DNA of 58,624 nt from Aurantiacibacter xanthus (GCF_003584015.1 NZ_QXFM01000107.1:1-58624); one strand, 5' to 3'. Counted from the stretch's first letter, positions 46,001 to 55,687 are shown. The notes: a model not told the origin generated them from the letters alone. Made by a program: numbers and translations.

Positions 46001-47338
46001 ACCGATAATCCCGGCAACAGTTCGGGGGGTACGCCAGTTGATGCGCCGGACCTTTTCGCTCCGCCGACACCCACCGCCGCCATCTCGACCGACGGCACAA
46101 CCGTCACTGGTCTGGCCGAAGCAGGATCGACTGTGACCGTGCTTGGCGCGGACGGTCTAACCGTGCTTGGCACTGCCACGGCAGATGCAGGCGGCGCTTA
46201 CTCGATCACCCTGTCCACATCGCAGATCGATGGTGAAACGATCACCGTGACGGCAGGGGATGCCGGAGGAACCTCGCTGCCAACGGCCCTCACCGCACCC
46301 GATCTCTACTTCGCGATCGACAACGAGGTGACGCTGGCTCTCGACGTGACGCCAACCATCACCAGCAACCCGTCAGCGACGGAAACTGCCGGTACGGTAC
46401 TCAGTCTGTCGGCGCTCTCTGGTGTGATCGATATCGCGCTCTTGCAGAGCAACAGCGTCATGGCGTTCGACGTTCCCGAATATGCCACACGCGATGTCAC
46501 ACTCGATGGCAGTGGCTCAGCGCTCGCAGCTGTCAGTCTGAGCGATGCAGATTTCGATCTGATCGTCTTTGCCGAGCGCGACGGTGTGGTGACCGAATTC
46601 GCACGCGTCACCAACTGGTTGGACTATGATCCCGGCATCCTCGGCATTTTGCTGCCAAGCTGGGATGCCACGGGGCCAGTACCTCTCGAACTGGAGGGCG
46701 GAGCAACCTATTATGTTCTGCTGGCAAATTCCCAGGCCGTGCTGAACCTGAACCTGCTCGGTTCAGTCACGGTTTCCACTTCCGACGACTTGACGACCGA
46801 CTTCGGCGATCCGCAAAGCGCCAGCGGTAGCGTCAGCGGCAATGTCATCACCGATGACGGAGCCGGCGGGACGGACGTGGTCCAGCCGGGCACCAACGTT
46901 GCCGAGGTTGAAGGTATCACCATAGCCGGAGCGAATACGGAGGTCGCCGGCACCTATGGCACGCTCTCAATCGATCCTGATGGCAGCTATACCTACACGA
47001 TCGATCCCGCCTTCGATGGCCAGTATGGTCAGAGCGACACGTTCAGCTACACATTGGAGGCGCCTGACGGTTCAACCGAGACGGCCCATCTGATCGTAAC
47101 GCTCGAACTGGCAGGGCAACCAGCGGTCATGGCCTTTGCCGAAACCGGGCTGCTGGAGAGCGATGGGCTGACCTTCGCGCTCAGCACTGAACCCGACGAC
47201 AGCGGATCCGGTGGCGGCGAAGAAGGATCGGGCAGCTCCACTGCATCCACCGATCCGACCGATGCGCCGCCTGTCGTCGAATACGATACGACCTCGCCCC
47301 TTGGCGGACTGGATGATCCGCTCGAACAGCAGGTCTGA
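43040..47338 (+). CDS. BapA-like type I secreted adhesin with a poly(Asp-Ala) tract
   Basis: A 1432-aa surface protein without a Sec signal, as expected of type I secretion. Domains: BapA-prefix-like N-terminus (about 1-90, [28 protein letters not shown]); a Gly/Ala hydrophobic stretch and a 15-residue proline run (to about 180); two Ig-like BapA repeats ([20 protein letters not shown] and [20 protein letters not shown]); a pure Asp-Ala tract of 315 residues (about 350-664); then BapA-like, Ig-like and VCBS-like beta domains ([36 protein letters not shown]) and an acidic serine-rich C-terminus carrying the presumed secretion signal. ATG 43040 is chosen because it starts the prefix domain. tolC, ABC and HlyD genes follow. 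Likely role is adhesion or biofilm. Confidence 0.85.
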   Translation: MTDVLLIAKDSGTSEELVANLVTLDEAKIVVLGLDRADVVGFRREGQNLVVELASGEMVIVENFYANWPDGEMSELVLEEEDGSHWWLRDESGLEFAQYSPLDSPEQLLAADGGGGAGIGMLPVLGGAGLLGGLAAAAGGGGSSGQSPSSPPPPPPPPPPPPPPPAPEAFLENDTGFSDEDGITNDPTVIVTGLAVGATYEYSLDGGATWTAGTGGSFELPEGSYNDGDVLVRQVVAGAPASTPISVGPVTVDLSAPPPPGAVLENDTGASSDDGVTSDGTVLVPDLDPANTWEFSLDGGETWTAGTGSSFELPDGTYSDGDVLVRQIDAAGNTSEISALGAVTITDDTDADADADADADADADADADADADADADADADADADADADADADADADADADADADADADADADADADADADADADADADADADADADADADADADADADADADADADADADADADADADADADADADADADADADADADADADADADADADADADADADADADADADADADADADADADADADADADADADADADADADADADADADADADADADADADADADADADADADADADADADADADADADADADADADADADADADADADADADADADADADADADADADADADADADADADADADADADADADADADLGAEDDIANLTVAVELEEVTYSASETGSGLVSVGALGLGLAINESVPVLAFTVDAGHSTDVDATLSTSGLLDINLLGDVQLVLQQYDAGTGEWTNVTSVGNGGLLDITLLGTDDVAEVSIDGLGEGQYRLVTASNSLIDLGALSSVTLAADFTDQSYISTGTASGDVHDNDALSTTTVVSVEGPSGTTTVPSTGTVAVSGLYGTLLIAADGSYTYTADPNVVINTPQQEVFTVSLSDGSISEMSTLTFNLAPDETPPTAPAAEISADGTTVSGGPGAAEPGSTVTVFGPGGVPIGSAIAGSDGSYAIVLDDPQVDGEALTVTATDNPGNSSGGTPVDAPDLFAPPTPTAAISTDGTTVTGLAEAGSTVTVLGADGLTVLGTATADAGGAYSITLSTSQIDGETITVTAGDAGGTSLPTALTAPDLYFAIDNEVTLALDVTPTITSNPSATETAGTVLSLSALSGVIDIALLQSNSVMAFDVPEYATRDVTLDGSGSALAAVSLSDADFDLIVFAERDGVVTEFARVTNWLDYDPGILGILLPSWDATGPVPLELEGGATYYVLLANSQAVLNLNLLGSVTVSTSDDLTTDFGDPQSASGSVSGNVITDDGAGGTDVVQPGTNVAEVEGITIAGANTEVAGTYGTLSIDPDGSYTYTIDPAFDGQYGQSDTFSYTLEAPDGSTETAHLIVTLELAGQPAVMAFAETGLLESDGLTFALSTEPDDSGSGGGEEGSGSSTASTDPTDAPPVVEYDTTSPLGGLDDPLEQQV
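44087..45031 (+). repeat. 945-bp low-complexity tract encoding about 157 Asp-Ala dipeptides
   Basis: A period-6 GAY-GCN repeat, in frame with the adhesin and without interruption at protein level. Codons alternate irregularly between GAC/GAT and GCA/GCT/GCC, and I see no GCG. The strict dipeptide with varied codons points to protein-level selection. All six frames are open or nearly open here, an effect of the repeat; only the Asp-Ala frame belongs to a gene. Confidence 0.95.
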
Positions 47339-47372
47339 CTTGGAAGCCGGTCAGGGCCCTGTGATAACAACC

Positions 47373-48686
47373 ATGGGCCGTGCCCGCGGCGCGCTGGCTA
47401 TTGCTTGCGCGGGCACGGCCCTAATGGGCATGCAACCGGCGTCGGCGCAGGATTCCTCCTGGACCGATGCGATTCTCGATCTGCCCACCGCGGCGCGCGA
47501 AGCGGTGGCCTGGCACCCCACCGTGGCGCGGGCCGCCGACCAGCTCAATGCGCAGGAGCAACGGATCGGCGAGGTGCGTTCCGCATTGTATCCCCAGGTC
47601 ACGGGCGGGGTTGGACTCGGTTACGACTCCACTCTGCGCAATGACTGGCGTCCGAGCGCAAATATCGGCGTCAGTCAGCGGCTGCTGGATTTCGGAAAAC
47701 TCGACAGCCTGACCGACATCGAGCGCGCCGGCGTGCGTGTGGCGCGCGCGCAGGTGCTGCTTTCCGTCGATACCTTGCTTCACGACACGGCGTTCAGCGT
47801 GATCGAGATCCTGCGCGGCGAAATGCTGCACGCCGCTGCGAGCGAGCAGGTCGAGCGGGTGCGAGCCATCGGCAACCTGGTTGATGCCCGCGCCGCACGC
47901 GGGGCGGCCACACGGTCTGACGCGTTGCAGACTCAATCGCGCGTCGATGCCGCGCAATCCACCATCCAGCAGATCAAGGCCGAACTGCTGCGCTGGCAGA
48001 CCAACCTTGGCTTTCTGCTCGGCCGCGAGGTGGCGCCACCCGTGTCCTCCACCTTGCCCGAAAGCTTCGACAATGCATGTGGTGCAAACCTCGAAGCCCT
48101 CGATGCACCGCCCCTGATGCAGGAAGCACGCGCACGGCTCGATCAGGCCGAAGCCCGGTTGCGCAATGAGAGGGTTGGCAGGATGCCAACCATAAGTGTC
48201 GGCGGCAGCGGTCGAAGCGACTTGCTCGATCCGCTAGGTGAAGACCGGGCCCGCTACGACTTTGGCATCAGGGTGGAATCGTCGCTCTTCGACGGCGGTG
48301 CCTATCGTTGACGCGTGCGCGGGGCGCAGATGGCGCAGTCGGCGGCAGCCGCCGATTTTGCCGCGGCCCGGCTCGAAACCGAACGCACTTTCGCTGAAGC
48401 ACGGGCTCAGGAACGCGCACTGGAGGATCGCGCTGTCACGCTTGCGCGCCGCTATTCGACAATGGAACGAACGCGCGAGCTATACCGCCTGCAATATCTC
48501 GAACTGGGCACACGTACGCTGGTCGACCTGCTCAACGCCGATCAGGAATTAAGCCAGATCCGCTTCGACGAGATCAACGCCCGCTACGACCTCGCCCGGC
48601 TCGCGGTGGTCTGCCTCCATTCGGGCGGACGGCTTCGCGAAGCGCTCGGTCTGACCGGGGAAGATCTCCGTGGGGTTCGACTATGA
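47373..48686 (+). pseudogene. TolC-family outer-membrane channel of the T1SS, interrupted by one in-frame TGA
   Basis: Encodes a LapE/TolC-type channel: signal peptide ending PASAQ|DSS, then coiled-coil helices (AAREAVAWHPTVARAADQLN, RIGEVRSALYPQVTGGVGLG) and the second half (ELYRLQYLELGTRTLVDLLNADQEL). Residues up to SSLFDGGAYR (48308) and from RVRGAQMAQ onward (48312) are in the same frame, separated only by TGA at 48309-48311. TolC relatives commonly read GGARRARVR-like here, so a CGA-to-TGA change is the simplest cause. The stop is followed by C, the leakiest context for TGA, so some full-length protein may be made; an assembly error is also possible. The end overlaps the ABC gene (ATGA). 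Confidence 0.8.
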
Positions 48687-50884
48687 CGGCCTTTCAACCG
48701 ATCCAGATTCCGGCGCCTCCGGCCAAGCCAACCTTGCAAGAGAACGAGCGATGGCTTGAGGCGCTGCGTTTCCTTGCCCGGCACCATGGCCTTACCCTGT
48801 CCGAACAATCCGCGCGGCTGGCCGGGCAATGGGACGACAGCCACACATTCGAAGATCGGGTTGCCACCATGGCCCGCAGGCTTGGTCTTCGCGTGACCTT
48901 CAGCGATCCTGCCAGCTTGCGACTGAGCAGCCTGCACCTGCCTCTGCTGGCCGAAATGCGGGACGGTTCACTTGCTTTGGTCAGTGCGATTTCCGCAGGC
49001 GAAGTCGTCGTGGCGCCAGCCGATTGCCCCGCCCTGCCCCATCGCATGTTGCTCGAAGAATTCGGCAGCAAGGCCCTGCGCTATATTCAGGCACGGCCCG
49101 CCGGAGGCCTGAGCGATGAGCGCGTGGATCTCTATGTTAAGCCCTATGACGAAGGCTGGCTGCGGCGCATTCTGACTGCCGACCTGCCCCGCTATGGCCA
49201 TGTGCTGCTCGCCAGCTTCATCTGCAACGTGCTCGCACTCGCCGGCATCGTTTTCTCGATGCAGGTCTACGACCGCGTCGTGCCCGCCGAATCCATGCCC
49301 ACACTGATGGTGCTCTTCCTCGGCGTGGTGCTGGCCATAGCGCTCGATTTCATCCTGCGCCGTATGCGCATGACCATCGTCGACGTACTCGGCAAGCGAG
49401 CCGACCTGCGGATGTCGGATCTGGTCTTCGGGCATGCCCTGCGCGTGAAGGCCAGCGCGCGCCCGCAGTCGACCGGTTCATTCATCGCCCAGCTGCGCGA
49501 TCTGGAGCAGGTCCGCGAGGTGCTCGGATCCACCACGCTCGCAGCGGTGGCCGACATCCCGTTCTTCATCCTGTTCGCAGCGGTCATGTTCTATCTGGTC
49601 GGCGCATTGGCGCTGGTGCCGCTGGGCGCATTGGTGCTGCTGGTGGTTCCGGGGCTGCTCGCCCAGCGGCGGATGCGCGAGCATGCGACGGCCGCAATGC
49701 GCGAAGCCTCACTGCGCAACGCCATGCTGGTCGAAGCCGTGCAGGGGCTTGAAGATATCAAGACATTGCAGGCCGAGGAGCGGTTCCAGCGCCAATGGCG
49801 TCACTACACCGAGGTGGCGGGCGAAGCGCAGCTCAGGCTGCGCGGGCTTACCAACGGGCTGACCGTGTGGACACACAACGTTCAATCGGGTGTCTATGCC
49901 ACGATCATTTTCGTTGGTGCGCCGATGGTCATCGCCGGCGACATCACCACGGGCGTGCTGGTGGGAGCCTCGGTGCTGGGGTCGCGCATGCTGGCCCCGA
50001 TGGCGCATCTCACACAGGTGTTCAGCCGCCTCCAGCAAGCGCGGATCGGGGCCCGCAGCCTCGATGCGATTATGCAATTGCCGGTCGATCATCCCGAGGG
50101 CGAAAGCCGCATCGCGCTGCCCAGTGCCTCGGGCGAGCTGGCGCTGCGCCATACCCGGTTCGGCTATGAGCCCAGCCGGCCCATTCTGGCGATCGATGAC
50201 CTCACCATCGCGCCGGGCGAACGAATAGCACTGTTGGGCCGTAACGGCGCGGGTAAGTCCACGCTGCTCCAAGGCCTGTCGGGTCTGCTCGATCCGCTCG
50301 AAGGGCAGATCCTTCTCGACGGGCTCAACCTGGCGCAGATCGACCCTGCGGATTCGCGGCGCGAGGTGGGCTTGCTTGGCGCAAACTCGCGGCTGTTCCA
50401 TGGCACGATCCGGGAAAACCTAACGCTGGGCGCACCGCTCGCAAGCGACGAGGCAATCATGCGCGCACTTGCCGCGGTAGGAGCTGACCGGTTCGTGAGC
50501 GGCCTGCAAAGCGGCCTCGACTATCGCCTGCGCGAAGGGGGAGGAGGTCTGTCAGCCGGACAGGCGCAGGCGCTGCTGCTGGCCCGCCTGCTGCTGCGGG
50601 AGCCTACCGTCCTCCTGCTCGACGAGCCGAGCGCGGCCATGGACGAGTTGACCGAACGCCACTTTGTCGAGCAGCTGGGTGCCTGGAGCCGTGGCCGAAC
50701 GCTGGTGATCGCTACACACCGCACCCGCCTGCTCGATGTGGTCGACCGGGTGATCGTGCTCGACAAGGGCCGCATCGCCTCCGACCAGCCGCGCGCGCGC
50801 TTTCTCGCCACCCAGGCCCGCGCCGCCGCGATACAGGCGCAAACCAGTTCAGAAGCGCGGGCCCAAGCGGGAGGCACACGATGA
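48683..50884 (+). CDS. Type I secretion ABC transporter (LapB-like)
   Basis: A 733-aa inner-membrane exporter. The N-terminal 130 residues form a C39-peptidase-like domain without the catalytic Cys (LRFLARHHGLTLSEQSARLA), so it binds rather than cleaves the substrate. Six helices follow (about 160-440; FSMQVYDRVVPAESMPTL). The ATPase domain has Walker A LLGRNGAGKSTLL, signature LSAGQAQALLLARLLL and Walker B TVLLLDEPSAAMDE. It overlaps hlyD-like by four bases. It belongs to the family that exports giant adhesins and should export the adjacent poly(Asp-Ala) protein. Confidence 0.92.
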   Translation: MTAFQPIQIPAPPAKPTLQENERWLEALRFLARHHGLTLSEQSARLAGQWDDSHTFEDRVATMARRLGLRVTFSDPASLRLSSLHLPLLAEMRDGSLALVSAISAGEVVVAPADCPALPHRMLLEEFGSKALRYIQARPAGGLSDERVDLYVKPYDEGWLRRILTADLPRYGHVLLASFICNVLALAGIVFSMQVYDRVVPAESMPTLMVLFLGVVLAIALDFILRRMRMTIVDVLGKRADLRMSDLVFGHALRVKASARPQSTGSFIAQLRDLEQVREVLGSTTLAAVADIPFFILFAAVMFYLVGALALVPLGALVLLVVPGLLAQRRMREHATAAMREASLRNAMLVEAVQGLEDIKTLQAEERFQRQWRHYTEVAGEAQLRLRGLTNGLTVWTHNVQSGVYATIIFVGAPMVIAGDITTGVLVGASVLGSRMLAPMAHLTQVFSRLQQARIGARSLDAIMQLPVDHPEGESRIALPSASGELALRHTRFGYEPSRPILAIDDLTIAPGERIALLGRNGAGKSTLLQGLSGLLDPLEGQILLDGLNLAQIDPADSRREVGLLGANSRLFHGTIRENLTLGAPLASDEAIMRALAAVGADRFVSGLQSGLDYRLREGGGGLSAGQAQALLLARLLLREPTVLLLDEPSAAMDELTERHFVEQLGAWSRGRTLVIATHRTRLLDVVDRVIVLDKGRIASDQPRARFLATQARAAAIQAQTSSEARAQAGGTR

Positions 50885-52071
50885 GCACCGCTCCGGCAGA
50901 TCTCGGCCCCAATTTCGAGAACCTGTTCGACGAGCGTCGCCTCAGGCGCAGCACACGCGTGGTATCGGTGGCGCTGGCCGGGCTGCTGGCCTTTCTGGCC
51001 TGGGCCTATCTCGCCACGCTCGACGAGGTCGCCAGCGGCTCGGGCCGTGTCATTCCCACCAGCCGCGAGCAAACGATCCAGTCGCTTGAGGGCGGCATCC
51101 TGTCCAAACTGATGGTGCAGCAGGATGATCTGGTCTCGCCGGGCCAGGTCGTGGCCCAGCTCGATCCGACCCGCTCTGGCGCCGAGGTCGAGGAAAGCGA
51201 GGCCCGTTACACCGCGGTGCAGGCGAAGGTTGCCCGGCTCGAAGCTGAAGTGGCGCAACTGCCCATCACCTTCCCCGATAGCCTCGACGGCTTCGCTTCG
51301 TTGCGTGCCACCGAACAGCGCCTTTACGAAACTCGGCGGCGCAGCGTGGACCAGTCGATAGCGCTGGTGGATCGGTCTCTGGCGCTGATCACCCAGGAGC
51401 TGAACATTGCCCGGTCACTGGTCGAGGTCGGGGCGGCCAGCAATGTCGAGGTGATCCGCCTGCGCCGCGAACAAGCCGAGCTGGAACTGCGCAAGGCGGA
51501 TATTCGCTCCGAATACATGGTGCAGGCACGCGAGGAGCTGAGCCAGGCACGAGAAGAAATGGAATCGCTCTCGCCGATCGTACGGGGGCGCAACTTTTCG
51601 CTCGAAACGCTGACCCTGCGCGCGCCCGTGCGGGGCATCGTGAAGAGCGTCGATGTGTCGACCATCGGCGGGGTGGTGCCACCGGGCGGGCTGTTGATGA
51701 CCATCACCCCGGTCGATGACCAATTGCTGATCGAGGCGCGAATGTCGCCCCGCGATATCGCCTTCATCCACCCCGGCCAGCGGGCCACTGTCAAGGTGAC
51801 GGCCTACGACAGCGCCATTTACGGCTCGCTCGAAGGTGACGTCACTTCGATCTCGCCCGATACCATTCAGGACCAGGCCGATCCGTCGATCTATTATTAC
51901 CGCGTTTTCGTGCGCACCAGCGCCGACGCTCTCACCGACCGGGCCGGTGCTCCGCTCCGCATCGTGCCGGGCATGATCGCCACCGTCGATATCCACACCG
52001 GCAGCAAGACAGTGCTGCAATATCTGATGAAGCCGCTTAACCGGGCCCGCGAGGCCCTGCGCGAGCGATAG
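50881..52071 (+). CDS. Type I secretion membrane-fusion protein (HlyD/LapC-like)
   Basis: A 396-aa periplasmic adaptor. A single N-terminal helix (about 25-45), the lipoyl-like segment SREQTIQSLEGGILSKLMVQ, a long coiled coil (about 100-230, rich in Glu, Arg and Leu), then the second lipoyl half LRAPVRGIVKSVDVSTIGG and the C-terminal beta part (GQRATVKVTAYDSAIYGSLE) ending TVLQYLMKPLNRAREALRER, typical of HlyD. It links the ABC exporter to the TolC-type channel. The Mur-ligase fusion gene starts 21 bp downstream. Confidence 0.93.
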   Translation: MSTAPADLGPNFENLFDERRLRRSTRVVSVALAGLLAFLAWAYLATLDEVASGSGRVIPTSREQTIQSLEGGILSKLMVQQDDLVSPGQVVAQLDPTRSGAEVEESEARYTAVQAKVARLEAEVAQLPITFPDSLDGFASLRATEQRLYETRRRSVDQSIALVDRSLALITQELNIARSLVEVGAASNVEVIRLRREQAELELRKADIRSEYMVQAREELSQAREEMESLSPIVRGRNFSLETLTLRAPVRGIVKSVDVSTIGGVVPPGGLLMTITPVDDQLLIEARMSPRDIAFIHPGQRATVKVTAYDSAIYGSLEGDVTSISPDTIQDQADPSIYYYRVFVRTSADALTDRAGAPLRIVPGMIATVDIHTGSKTVLQYLMKPLNRAREALRER

Positions 52072-52092
52072 AACCTTGCGGGGTGAAATAGC

Positions 52093-55000
52093 ATGGACAC
52101 GGCAAGGCTCATTGCCCGAATGAACGATGCGGCTGCCGCGGCAGCGCGCGCCCTGCCCGGATCGGATCGCTTCGCGCTGTTTTTGTCGGCAAGTGATGGC
52201 TCCGCGCGCGCGGTGACTGTCAATGCCACGGCCGATAGCTTCGCGAAGGCTTGGTCCGCTTGTGCCGAACAGCTCGCCAAACGCCAGCCTGAGGCACGCT
52301 GGTTGCGCCTCGACTGGGTGGAAGACCTGTCCCTCACCACCGTCGCCGGCCTCAAGCAACAAGTCGAAGGGACCAAGCGCAACTATTTTCGCCACGGCAT
52401 AGCGTTCGATGCCGACCTTGAGACAGCCTTTCTCGAAACTGAGTTGAACGCGAACGCCATGCTCTATGGGGGCAACAAGCTCGATCATGGCGTGCTCAAC
52501 GAGCGCAACTTCACACGCTATGCCCGGCAGCGTCATCCCGGTGCCCAGCTCGACCTGCGCGACGATGCGCCCCTGTGGCTGTTTAGCACCGGCGGGCTGT
52601 TTCTTGCCGCCGATGATCCCGCCCCCATCCCGCTCCACGGCACCGGTCGCAATGCAGGGCGTCGCCGGGTTGATCGGCTTGGGATTGCCGATCTCGACAG
52701 CCTGATCACCGCAGGCTCAACCTATCTCGCGCGGCAGGTGGATGCGGACGGGCGCTTTGCCTATGGCTGGCACCCTTGTTTCGACCGCCCGATCCTCACC
52801 TACAACAGCCTGCGCCACGCCAGCACGCTGCATTCGATGCTTGAGGCCTACGAGGTGCGGCCCTCCGCTCCTCTGGCAGCGGCGATCGAGCGTGCGACCG
52901 AATACCTCGCCACCCGGCTCGTGCGATCTTCCACGGTTCACGAGCAGCAGCTGGCCTTCGTGGTAGAGGACAATGGCGAGATCAAGCTCGGGGCGAGCGG
53001 CGTGTGTCTGCTCGCGCTGGTGAAACATGCCGAACTGTTCAGGACAGACCGTTATCGTGCCCTGCTCGACGCGCTGGGCAATGGCATCCTTCACATGCAG
53101 GACCGCGAGAGCGGCGGCTTTGCCCATGTCCTCAGCTACCCCGCGCTGGAGCTGAAGGAGAAATTCCGCATCATCTACTACGATGGCGAGGCCGCCTTCG
53201 GCCTGATGCGGCTTTACGGCCTGACCGGAGAAGCGCGCTGGCTGGCGGCAGTAGAGCGAGCTTTCTCGTACTTCCTCCAGCATCGCCACTGGCGCGCGCA
53301 CGATCACTGGCTGGGCTATGCCGCCAGCGAGCTGATAAAGTACCGGCCCAATGCAGCCTATTTCCGCTTCGGCCTGCGCAACGTGCGCTCGCACCTGGGT
53401 TTCGTGCTTGATCGCATCACGACCTTTCCCACTCTGCTGGAACTGATGATCTCGTCCGCACAACTGATTGCACAATTGCGCGAGGCTCCAGCTGCGCGGC
53501 ATTTGCTGCGCGAGATCGATCTGCCCACATTCTATGAAGCTTTGCACTTTCGCGCGCACTATCTGCTCAATGGTCATTTCTGGCCCGAGCTGGCGATGTT
53601 CTACCGGCGGCCGGATCGGATCGAAGGCAGTTTTTTCATCCGTCACCACGCCTTCCGCGTGCGCATCGACGATGTCGAGCACTACCTCTCAGGCCTGATC
53701 GGCTATCGCCGCTTCCTTCAGGAAAGCGGCGAGGCATATCCCGCCGATCCGGCCCGGCTGGAATGGCGTCCGCCGCAAGAGAGCGGCTGGAACGCGCGCA
53801 ACTTGCCCCTCGCTACGGGCGGTGTCTGGCAAAATCCGCCTCCGCTCAGATGGAGTGCCACGGGCGTCTGCATTCATCGCGGCGGCTTCACGCCGGGCCG
53901 GATAGCCGCCGTGCGGCTACGCAAGGGCGAAAAGGGCCTCACCCCTGACGATATTGCGAAAGAACCGGTCAAACCCGCTGCCGTACTGGTCAGCAATCCG
54001 GCGGGGATTGAGGGCACCGTTCCGAAGCTCTGGGTCGAAAATCCGCAGACTGCGGTGCTTGATATGGCACGCTATGCCCGTGCCCGTTTCGGTGGACGGG
54101 TGATCGGCGTTACCGGGAGCGCAGGGAAGACCACCACCGTCGCCATGATGGCCCATGCCCTGCGCTCTTATGGCCTGGTGGGCCAGACCAGCAGCAATGC
54201 CAACCTGCCGCTGGGAGTCGCGTGGAACCTTGCCTCGATGCGCTGGGACGATCCCCATATTGTGATCGAGATGGGCGTCGGTCGCATGGAACAAAGTGCC
54301 GCCCTCGCGAGGCCAGATGTGGCGGTTTTCACCACCATCGCACCGGCGCACCTCGAATATCACAATACCCTTGAGGGCGTTGCCTTACGAAAAAGCCGGA
54401 TGTTTCTCGGAATGAAGCCCGGCGCGCTGGCGGTGCTCAACCGCGAGATGCCGGAATGGGAAACAGTCGCCAAGGCCGCCCTGCGACGAAAGCTCAGGCT
54501 GTGCAACTATGGCCGTTCGGCAGAATGCCCATACCGCCTGCTGGAATACAACCAGGCATCTGGCGAAGTGACCGCAGACATTCGCGGCAAGAAAGTCCGC
54601 TATACTCTGGGCGCGCCTGGCGAGCATATGGCGCTGAATTCACTGGCAGTTATCGCTGCGACTTGCGAAATGGGGCACGATCCCGAGCTGGCACTTTTCC
54701 AGCTTGCAAGTTTTCAACCAGTCGCTGGTCGGGGTGCGCGCAAGAAGCTGCTTCTGGAGGGAAAATCCATCGTCGCAATCGACGACAGCTATAACGCCAA
54801 CCCCGCCTCAATGAAGGCGGCCCTGCATCAACTCGGTGGTGAACAGACGGACGGACGCAAAATCGCCGTTTTGGGAGAGATGGCAGAACTCGGTGAAGAC
54901 ACCATTCAGTTCCACACCGAGCTTGCCACTGTCATTCGGGCGGTGGACATAGATCGCGTCTATGTCATGGGAAAAAGCTACGCTGCCTTTTGCCGCGATA

Positions 55001-55170
55001 TGCCGGGACACTTGCATGCCGGTCACACAGATTCCCATGAAGAAATGGCCGCTTGGCTCAGAAGAGATATCCGTGCGGGTGATTGCATCCTTTTCAAAGG
55101 ATCCGCCGTTGCGAAGATGGGCAGTGTATTGAAGCGGCTGGGCGCTATTGAATCGGATTCCCAAGCATAG
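52093..55170 (+). CDS. Large fusion: alpha-helical toroid-like domain plus MurF-like amide ligase
   Basis: A 1025-aa cytoplasmic protein without signal or membrane segments. Residues about 1-195 are an unrecognised N-terminal domain (WLRLDWVEDLSLTTVAGLK, KRNYFRHGIAFDADLETAF). About 200-560 form an alpha/alpha-toroid-like region of paired helices (YNSLRHASTLHSMLEAYEV, IIYYDGEAAFGLMRLYGLTG) resembling six-hairpin enzymes. About 645-1025 form a Mur ligase: P-loop GVTGSAGKTTT near residue 672, EMGVGRMEQSA, a possible carbamoylated Lys near GVALRKSRMF, and the MurF hallmark IDDSYNANPASMKAAL near 896. Mur ligases join a carboxylate to an amino group with ATP. Its place 21 bp behind the T1SS adaptor suggests it acts on the adhesin, perhaps on Asp side chains; this is inference. 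It is not the housekeeping MurF, judging by the fusion and the setting. Confidence 0.78.
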   Translation: MDTARLIARMNDAAAAAARALPGSDRFALFLSASDGSARAVTVNATADSFAKAWSACAEQLAKRQPEARWLRLDWVEDLSLTTVAGLKQQVEGTKRNYFRHGIAFDADLETAFLETELNANAMLYGGNKLDHGVLNERNFTRYARQRHPGAQLDLRDDAPLWLFSTGGLFLAADDPAPIPLHGTGRNAGRRRVDRLGIADLDSLITAGSTYLARQVDADGRFAYGWHPCFDRPILTYNSLRHASTLHSMLEAYEVRPSAPLAAAIERATEYLATRLVRSSTVHEQQLAFVVEDNGEIKLGASGVCLLALVKHAELFRTDRYRALLDALGNGILHMQDRESGGFAHVLSYPALELKEKFRIIYYDGEAAFGLMRLYGLTGEARWLAAVERAFSYFLQHRHWRAHDHWLGYAASELIKYRPNAAYFRFGLRNVRSHLGFVLDRITTFPTLLELMISSAQLIAQLREAPAARHLLREIDLPTFYEALHFRAHYLLNGHFWPELAMFYRRPDRIEGSFFIRHHAFRVRIDDVEHYLSGLIGYRRFLQESGEAYPADPARLEWRPPQESGWNARNLPLATGGVWQNPPPLRWSATGVCIHRGGFTPGRIAAVRLRKGEKGLTPDDIAKEPVKPAAVLVSNPAGIEGTVPKLWVENPQTAVLDMARYARARFGGRVIGVTGSAGKTTTVAMMAHALRSYGLVGQTSSNANLPLGVAWNLASMRWDDPHIVIEMGVGRMEQSAALARPDVAVFTTIAPAHLEYHNTLEGVALRKSRMFLGMKPGALAVLNREMPEWETVAKAALRRKLRLCNYGRSAECPYRLLEYNQASGEVTADIRGKKVRYTLGAPGEHMALNSLAVIAATCEMGHDPELALFQLASFQPVAGRGARKKLLLEGKSIVAIDDSYNANPASMKAALHQLGGEQTDGRKIAVLGEMAELGEDTIQFHTELATVIRAVDIDRVYVMGKSYAAFCRDMPGHLHAGHTDSHEEMAAWLRRDIRAGDCILFKGSAVAKMGSVLKRLGAIESDSQA

Positions 55171-55188
55171 GCTTCCGTCCCCAATTTA

Positions 55189-55219
55189 GGCAGGGCGTTC
55201 AGATCCCGCCAAGCCTGCC
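55189..55219 (+). terminator. Hairpin after the adhesin operon
   Basis: GGCAGG-GCG (55189-55197) pairs with CGC (55207-55209) and CCTGCC (55214-55219) with a small bulge, 18 bp past the Mur-ligase stop. It lacks a T-run. Placed between convergent genes it may end transcription from either side. Confidence 0.4.
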
Positions 55220-55332
55220 CCATCGCCACCCCGGCATTCTCGCACCGTCCTCACCGCCTCAAGCTTGAACTGACACCGCAACATCCATGGACCTCCCGCC
55301 ATGCTCCCGAAGTCCATCGAAATGCTCGATGC

Positions 55333-55650
55333 TCAATCCTCTTTGGCAATCCTGACCTTCAGGCCATCGTGCGCCGTGCTCAGCGATATCTGGCAGGAGA
55401 GCCGCGAGGTCGCATCGCGATGATCGGAACTGTCGAGCAGGTCATCCTCGTCCTCGCTCATCTCGGACAATCGGCCTGCAAACGCGGGATCGATATGAAC
55501 GTGGCACGTCGCGCAGGAACAGCAGCCGCCGCACAGCGCGAGCAACTGGTCGAAGCCGTTGTCGCGAATAGCCTCCATCAATGTCAGCCCTTCCTCGGCC
55601 TCGATTTCGTGAGCCTCGCCTTCGCGGTCGGTAACGGTGAGCTTGATCAT
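55333..55650 (-). CDS. [2Fe-2S] ferredoxin, adrenodoxin type
   Basis: A 105-aa electron carrier. Cluster ligands are the cysteines of [13 protein letters not shown] (C-x5-C-x2-C) and the later Cys in SRLSCQI, and an acidic surface patch ([11 protein letters not shown]) follows the cluster loop, as in adrenodoxin-type ferredoxins that serve cytochrome P450s or ring hydroxylases. ATG 55650 has AAGGA seven bases upstream; the upstream extension overlaps the non-coding gap. It follows scoB by 37 bp on the same strand. No P450 gene is in the window. Confidence 0.9.
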   Translation of the reverse strand: MIKLTVTDREGEAHEIEAEEGLTLMEAIRDNGFDQLLALCGGCCSCATCHVHIDPAFAGRLSEMSEDEDDLLDSSDHRDATSRLSCQISLSTAHDGLKVRIAKED

Positions 55651-55687
55651 ATTGATTTCCTTGCAAGAGCCCGGAACACCGGCTCGC

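Noticed and set aside
48309-48311. TGA as a selenocysteine codon
   Set aside because: TolC-family proteins are not selenoproteins, and I see no SECIS-like hairpin right after the codon; a nonsense mutation is simpler.
55171-55332. tRNA or small RNA in the gap before the ferredoxin
   Set aside because: Only one imperfect hairpin is visible; no cloverleaf or promoter was found.
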